Assembly (NCBI GenBank): GCA_003586115.2
Contig: QVOM02000116.1
Location: 45,981,692-46,045,691 of the forward strand
Direction: 5' to 3'
DNA length: 64,000 bases
From: Salvator merianae
Lineage: Eukaryota > Chordata > Lepidosauria > Squamata > Teiidae
Both the position numbers and the translations under genes were made by a program. Below the pieces are notes generated by a model. The model worked only from the letters and a program-made list of their open reading frames with translations. It did no database searches and was not told where the DNA came from. Of the stretch, positions 58,503 through 64,000 are shown piece by piece. How positions within the stretch are numbered: position 1 is the first letter of the stretch; every line of letters starts with the position of its first letter.

Positions 58503-58536
58503 TTCTGGGTATTTCACTGATGTGAAATACCCAGAA
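58503..58536. repeat. Perfect 15-bp inverted repeat with 4-nt loop
   Basis: Arms ttctgggtatttcac (58503-58517) and gtgaaatacccagaa (58522-58536), loop tgat. Confidence 0.9.
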
Positions 58537-58825
58537 CTGGGTGATCACCAGCCCCTGCACATGCATGGCAGCCATTTTCAGACCACTGCATGTGTGATGG
58601 CCATTTCTACCAACATGGATCCTGGGAGCAAGCGTCTAGACAGGTAAGCCCATATTCGGAGAAAACCTGGGTTGGAAGTAGATTTTCCCAGAATAGTGAT
58701 GCCGTGGGATTTCAACCCTATATTCTAGGGCTATCTGGGGATTGCCACAGATTAACCTCGAGATAATCCCACATTTTAGGCCCTTTCTGAATACAGCCAT
58801 AATAACTGAAGAAATGGCACTTTAA

Positions 58826-59344
58826 TTTTTTTAAAAAATACTCATTTTTATTGAATATAATATCAGTACAAACCAATAATCCATAACATTACTTAGATTT
58901 CAACAAATTCAATTATTACTGCATTCTAATCCCCTCCCCTCCCCTCCCCTCCCCACCCTAACCCTAACCCTGGACAACTGAAAATATATATTCAATTTAA
59001 ATGGACAACCATTTATTAATATTTAATATTTAATGAACTTGGTGCTTCTGGTCTGTTTATATATTCCAAAAAACCTTTCTAATTCTCTTTGACTATAATT
59101 GAATCCTCTATTCCCATAAATTTAAGATGGTATTGTCTGGAAAGGTCAAATTTATACTGGTCTAATATATAATGAACCCGTATTTCCAATGACCACTTCA
59201 ATTGATCCTTCCATCCATATACTATCGTTGCCAACGTTGTATATAATAATTGGCTCAACATATATTCTTGTTTTTTCCTAATAATTAGTCCTCTAAAAAT
59301 CTGCCAGATGCATAATTCTGGAGAAGATGTAAAAAGAAAAAAAA
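58826..59344 (-). mobile_element. L1 LINE 3' end, antisense, with perfect 17-bp target-site duplication
   Basis: Flanked by aagaaatggcactttaa at 58809-58825 and again at 59345-59361. On the minus strand it ends with attcaataaaaatgagtatt and an A-rich tail. A G-rich tract, (GGGGA)n, precedes it, typical of L1 3' UTRs, and an upstream ORF2 C-terminal piece reads MLSQLLYTTLATIVYGWKDQ. 519 bp, strongly 5'-truncated. Confidence 0.85.
58931..58976 (-). repeat. G-rich tract with telomere-like units inside the L1 3' UTR
   Basis: Plus strand: five CCCCT units followed by ccaccctaaccctaaccctg, so the minus strand has two TTAGGG-type units beside (GGGGA)n. It could form a G-quadruplex. Too short to be an interstitial telomere block. 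Confidence 0.8.
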
Positions 59345-59361
59345 AAGAAATGGCACTTTAA

Positions 59362-60225
59362 AAATCGGCAGAAGTTGTTAATTTTTGAATATAGTGTGAA
59401 CATTATATCCACACAGCTGCCATCTTTGTCTCTTTTTCAGTCTCAGCCTTGTCTTTTAGCTTTTTTTTTTACTGAACCTGCATTCCCCTCATTGCGATTG
59501 AGTGTGTATGCTGATAAGATGCCTGGAAAAATGCTTATTGTTTTGGGAACTCAAGAGTGGCTTCTGCTGAGTTCGTGGGAATGTGTTGGGAAGGAGGTGG
59601 AACTAGAATGGTTTTATACTATTCATCTAGCTTCCTTGTAATCTGTTGTCAATAAAGGTTTGAGTAACATGCTGGAGTTACTTTCTGTCTGGTTCCTGAG
59701 TTCTGGTCTTGGGTGGTGAATCTGATATACAGTACAAATGTTTATATAACTTCACATGAAAGATTGATTACTAAGAGATAGTGCCTGCTGCAACATGTCT
59801 ACATGCTATCTAAAATTGGTGGGAAGCTAGTAGCCATCTGAATGTTGTTATTCACCAGTTTTCATTAGCCCAGCTTTTGTAGCAAATAGACAGGATTAAT
59901 GAAAGCAATACCTGGAGAATCATGAATTTCCCAACATTTAAGTTAAATAACTTTTCTCCTTTTTACTATCTCCAGTATGCTAGTTTACACAGATTGCAGT
60001 GATTAGTTAATTAAGAGGAATACAATTGACTCAGGTGTGATTTGAAAGAGAACTTTCTTCGGGCAGAGCATTCCAAAATGAGTGTTTTTCAACCAAATGC
60101 AGACATGTGAGGAAAAACGTGTCTGTCTGAGCTAAGGTAACGCTTCCATTCATTTGCAGTTTGTTTTAGAAGGAACCTAGAAGAAATACAAAGTATTTCT
60201 ATTCTCCTGTAGAACTGGACTATAA
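59362..60225 (+). other. Probable PTPRN2 intron 1, unannotated stretch
   Basis: No recognised feature. Confidence 0.5.
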
Positions 60226-60436
60226 CAGGAATGTGCAAAGGGCTGTTTTGAAATGCTACAAATGATGACATGTTTATTATGTTTTGTGGTCTCCTGCAGG
60301 CTTTGAAGCACAAGGTGAGTACAGGTAAGTTCTTTTTCCCCTCCAGGGCATCTGATAAACATGCACTAGCCTGATCAAACATTTGCTTCCCTGAAGATAA
60401 TGTGAGGCTGTTTCAAATAGTGTTTTGCACATTCCT
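60226..60436. mobile_element. Short inverted-repeat element (MITE-like)
   Basis: 13-bp perfect terminal inverted repeats, aggaatgtgcaaa and tttgcacattcct. Beyond them a second partially matching pair (gttttgaaatgc / ..ctgtttcaaat) is visible. 211 bp. Confidence 0.6.
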
Positions 60437-62090
60437 AATCTTATGAAAACATGCCTGAGGTTAAGCTTCATGAACAAAGAGATTTACTAGTTTCTGGAGG
60501 GTAAGGTGATAAGAAATCATGAAACAATGATGGTATATACTACCTTGTAGCCATTTTTCCTCATCTTTTTAAATTTCATTTTCTAAGGCAGCCTCTGCAT
60601 GGTTCATGAGGACTCTGCTACTTGCTACATTTGGACGTTAGCCTCGTTGAGAGCTGCGCCTTCCAGAGAATGATCTGGGTGCATGAGCTTTAGCTTTCAG
60701 CTCTTCCCAGGATGAAAATCACATCAGAGCCTGCTCCAGTGGGAGACCACTTTAAAGTGGGCTCCCAAGCAGTTCCAGGTTCTGAGCTAGAGCAGGGCAG
60801 GAGATATGTAGAGCCTGGTCCTATTTTGCCTAGCCACCAAAACTGCCCCCAGTCTGCAACTTCAGAGGCGCAGAAACGTTTGTGTTTCCTGGTTTCTGAA
60901 GAATGATGGGACCAAGATGGGACAGCGGTAGAGCAGACAGTCCCTGGCACACATCACCATGACCTACTCCAGACTTGGTCTGGATCAAGACGGGCCTCCA
61001 CTCCAGTCAGACCACTTCCAGTTGCAGCGATCCAACCCAAGTAAGTGTGGAAATGCCCCAAGTCTATAGTTATACTAGGCCATGTTTAATTAATCTTTAG
61101 TCCATTTCATTTTGATTGCTGTTCAGTGTTGTATTATACTTATAGTTCCACTTTAATAGTGCTTTAAGCAGCATTTTAAGGTATTCACTGTCTTTTTGAG
61201 AAAAAGTATGGGAGATAACTTTCTTCCATTTTAAAACTTCCTAACGTCGTTTTCATATTTATATTCTTAACTGCTTCAACATTTGGCGTTAAATGAGGAG
61301 GTAATATGTAATTCTTTAAAATAATAAACAAATCTCCTCCTCCTCATTTGTTGAGGAGATTATAGCCAATGCTACACAAGTTTGGCATGAGCACTATGAA
61401 GAAATAAGACTGCTTCCTTCCGCCTCCTTGTCCCTGTGCCCTGGTTATTGTGTGCTCTGAGCTGCTGCTGCTGGTGATCCTTTGCCTCTGGCTACTTCCA
61501 GCTGCTTGAATGGCAGGCAGAATTTGTCATGACGTTGTTGTGAGAACTCCAAAAAGAGTTTTCATGCAGTGACGGCTGTTTTGAACATACTGATGGTGTA
61601 TAAGCTTACAGTGTCTATAAACAGCCTCAGGGCTGTGATTCATGGCACTTTACAGAGGTGGCTTATAAGACCGGTAGATGTAATGCCTGCTAATTCATTG
61701 ATTTATAGGTTGCAGCTGTATTTCAGTAACGTTTTTCAAGGGTCACTCAATAGAACACAAGAATGTTTGATCTCACGGTGTCTTTATTAGTATAACAAAG
61801 ACAATGCAAAGATCAACAAAGGGTGATCAGGAGCATAACAAGTGAATGGAAGGAGCAGCAATGAAAGCAGATGATACTCTGCATAAAGACAGGGATTTAC
61901 CTGTGGTCATCGGGCATCAGAGTATGGTGCTGCTCCATGGAGGGAGATGGTAGGCAAACCCATTTGTAAGTGGCCAAGAAGCATGCATCAATCTCAATTA
62001 TTGGCCCTTTCTGCACTGGCCCTTACTCCAGATTGTATTTCGGAATAGGGACCTGCCATCCACTTGCTGGTGCAGATTATGGCAGATTAT
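60437..62090 (+). other. Probable PTPRN2 intron 1
   Basis: About 60,600-61,057 is GC-richer and ends with agtgtggaaatgcccc, the end word of the MITE family at 63386, so a third diverged member is likely. The remainder is unidentified. Confidence 0.45.
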
Positions 62091-62157
62091 GGAAGGAAGG
62101 AAGGAAGGAAGGAAGGAAGGAAGGAAGGAAGGAAGGAAGGAAGGAAGGAAGGAAGGA
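62091..62157. repeat. (GGAA)n microsatellite, about 17 units
   Basis: Uninterrupted GGAA units. The second long GGAA tract of the window, after 34285-34341. Confidence 0.95.
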
Positions 62158-62289
62158 AAATAGGTAGCACCACTACATGTGTGTTCAGAGAAACAGTCTT
62201 GCTTGTACTGGGAATAAAAGAGAGTTGCTGAAATGGTATAGTCTAAAGTCATATTAAACTATTGCCTTGCTAAAATCTGAGGTTTTTTT

Positions 62290-62372
62290 TCTGATTGTTG
62301 TCTGGATTGAAGACCTCCTGGGGATCAGGTGAATGGTAGTATATAAACTAGAATGAACGGACGGACGGACGA
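62290..62372 (+). mobile_element. L2-type LINE tail with (CGGA)n end
   Basis: agacctcctggggatcaggt then gaatggtagtatataaacta resembles the L2 3' end; it is followed by gaatgaacggacggacggac instead of the usual AAAT repeat. Confidence 0.5.
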
Positions 62373-62939
62373 ATATATGTACTGTTTTGAATACAGAAGG
62401 GATAAAATCTAAAGCAATAATATTTTATAATTTTAAAGGAGCTGAAATCATCCTGTTAATTGTGAATAGTAGAGATAGGATGGCAAAGATCACCAAATGG
62501 ATAAAACGACAGGAGATGACAGGAGCCAGTGAGGATGTTTGGATGGAGACACTGCATGGTCTGCAAAACAGAAGAAGTTAAATTTGGCAACAAAATATTG
62601 AACAGACATGGCATAAATGAGTTATGAAAGTAGTCCTGAGAAATTATTACATTATGATGCAAGAGATGAGGAGAGCAGGAACTAATGTTTTAACTAAGAT
62701 GAAAGAGGAATTTATTATTAATATCATTATCAGATGTTGCTTCAGTTCTATTGTAAATGCGCTACGGGCACAAATAACTATTGACATAATTGTCACCTTC
62801 CTTTGTCACAGATGTTCAGTTTCAATTTGCAGGTCTTAATATCTGGTCATTTTTCCAGCAGTTTTTTCTCAACTCTACTATGGCTTTTGTCAATCACAGT
62901 AATGTATTATGTATTTTAGTCAGAAATTCCACAATAGTT

Positions 62940-63385
62940 TAGCATGTTCATTTTATAAAACCTTTTTGATCCTGTGGTTCTATCAGATTTTCCTTGCTGG
63001 TAAATTATATTCCTTATTGATGTTCCAGTGGATCACAGTTTCTACTTTATCATGCCTTCCTTTATAAATGGGTTTGTGCTATCTTCTTGCAGCTGCAAAT
63101 TAGGTGCTCCACTATTTCCTCAGCCTCTTTGCACAACCAGTATTTGCTGTCATGTGATTTTTCATTCTCGGTCTTCATAGTATTTGTTTCTGTGCTGCAA
63201 ATATGAGATCTTCTGCTTCTTTCTTTAGTGTACCTTTTAAAACCAGTGCTACCTTTTTAAAACCAGTGCCACATTTTTGTGCTGTCAACTTTCTCTTGGA
63301 TGGGATTGAAGTATTGGCAATGAAGTGTTTTCCTTTTCCTTTTATCTTTTTGGGTTCTCAGCTGCTGCTTTCTGTAGACCCTCTT
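62940..63385 (-). mobile_element. R4/Dong-like LINE C-terminal fragment, antisense (part 1)
   Basis: The minus strand reads KEAEDLIFAAQKQTMKTENE, then WLCKEAEEIVEHLICSCKKI and AQTH. This follows the pattern EaEgLIxAAQdQaLrTn...CrLCgexxETxxHixSxCxxLAQ typical of LINEs with a restriction-enzyme-like endonuclease (R4/Dong/Rex6 group). The first cysteine of the CCHC motif is lost. Frame breaks follow. Confidence 0.6.
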
Positions 63386-63855
63386 GGGGCATTTTCACTC
63401 TTGCCACGTTAGAACAGGATAACTATCCTGTTCTAATGTGGAATGGACCATGCAGCGTGGACACCATCTGCACTGTGGGGCCCTACATGGGAATACCAGC
63501 AGGATACCAGCGTTCGCACTGTGAATGCTGGTATTCTGCTTCTAATCTTTGCCATGACAGTATCCTGGAAGCATCCGGCCACTGCCATGGTGACTGGCAG
63601 TGCTGCAGATTGTGCAGTCATGTGCAGGTGTGATCACACGATGGCATAGGCGCCACGAGCGGGTGCAAATGCATTTGACCTGAAGCAGGCTAGCTGCTCC
63701 CGGTCAAGTTGTTCAGCACAATTTAGTGCTCCACAACTAGCTGTGATCAGGAGCAGCTGAAGTCTGCTCCCGATCATGCAGGCCTCCGCAAAGTGTGGAG
63801 GCACTTGGCTAGTGAGCGTCCCTGATGCTCACTAGCTTGAAGTGTGAACAGGCCC
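63386..63855. mobile_element. MITE of the GGGGCATTTTCACAC family (470 bp)
   Basis: Left end ggggcattttcactc, right end reversed gggcctgttcacactt. Contains an internal palindrome around gaatgctggtattctgc and the ctcccgatcatgcaggcctc block shared, inverted, with 55959-56262. It lies inside the R4-like LINE. Confidence 0.72.
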
Positions 63856-64000
63856 TTTGTTTCACTGGTCTTTGGTGGGTGTTCTTTACTAATTTCTTAG
63901 CCATCCGTGATACATTCTGCTAATCCTCTCTTTTCTTTTTCAACTGTCTATTTTGCCTGCAATATTCCTGTCCACCTTCCCTTTGGGGGAAATGTATCTT
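63856..64000 (-). mobile_element. R4/Dong-like LINE fragment, antisense (part 2, cut by window end)
   Basis: Probable continuation of 62940-63385 beyond the inserted MITE. The minus strand gives a degraded MYHGWL-type segment, compatible with the region just upstream in such elements. Weak on its own. Confidence 0.4.

Noticed and set aside
58957..58976. Interstitial telomere
   Set aside because: Only two or so units within an L1 3' UTR; far too short.
61970..62167. Open frame with repeated KEGR
   Set aside because: Product of the GGAA microsatellite.

Overview
This window looks like AT-rich nuclear DNA of a vertebrate, most likely a squamate reptile. The coding sequence is split by canonical GT-AG introns. 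The interspersed repeats are the mix expected in lizards and snakes: antisense RTE-BovB copies, L1 and L2/CR1 fragments, tRNA-headed SINEs with a BovB-like tail, R4/Dong-like LINE remains, and several families of short inverted-repeat DNA elements. No operon, CRISPR array, plasmid, phage or bacterial gene is present. The squamate assignment is an inference from repeat content and from a vertebrate protein.

Layout. (1) Positions 1 to about 20,990 hold the 3' half of NCAPG2 (condensin II subunit G2, + strand): fourteen coding exons for the C-terminal 573 residues, the stop codon at 20,579-20,581, and a short AU-rich 3' UTR. The upstream half lies outside the window. (2) Positions 20,990 to about 38,900 are intergenic. 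They hold SINEs, BovB and CR1 fragments, microsatellites, and a recent 188-bp tandem duplication carrying an exon-like cassette. (3) Positions 38,930 to about 40,530 are a GC-rich, CpG-dense island with one exon encoding a signal peptide and ending in a good splice donor (39,856-40,045, + strand). Position and orientation relative to NCAPG2 match PTPRN2 exon 1. The 5' leader has a near-consensus REST/NRSF (RE1) site and two tiny upstream ORFs, one overlapping the start codon. (4) Positions 40,046-64,000 look like the start of a very long first intron, made of nested transposable elements.

NCAPG2 acts in chromosome condensation. PTPRN2 (phogrin) is a dense-core-vesicle membrane protein of neuroendocrine cells. 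They are neighbours by conserved synteny and do not work together. I found no undescribed biological system. The items most worth a second look are the RE1 and uORF arrangement at the PTPRN2 start, the NAGNAG acceptor in NCAPG2, the duplicated exon-like cassette, a diverged inverted repeat pair about 8 kb apart whose internal minisatellite differs in copy number, and datable nested transposon insertions with visible target-site duplications.
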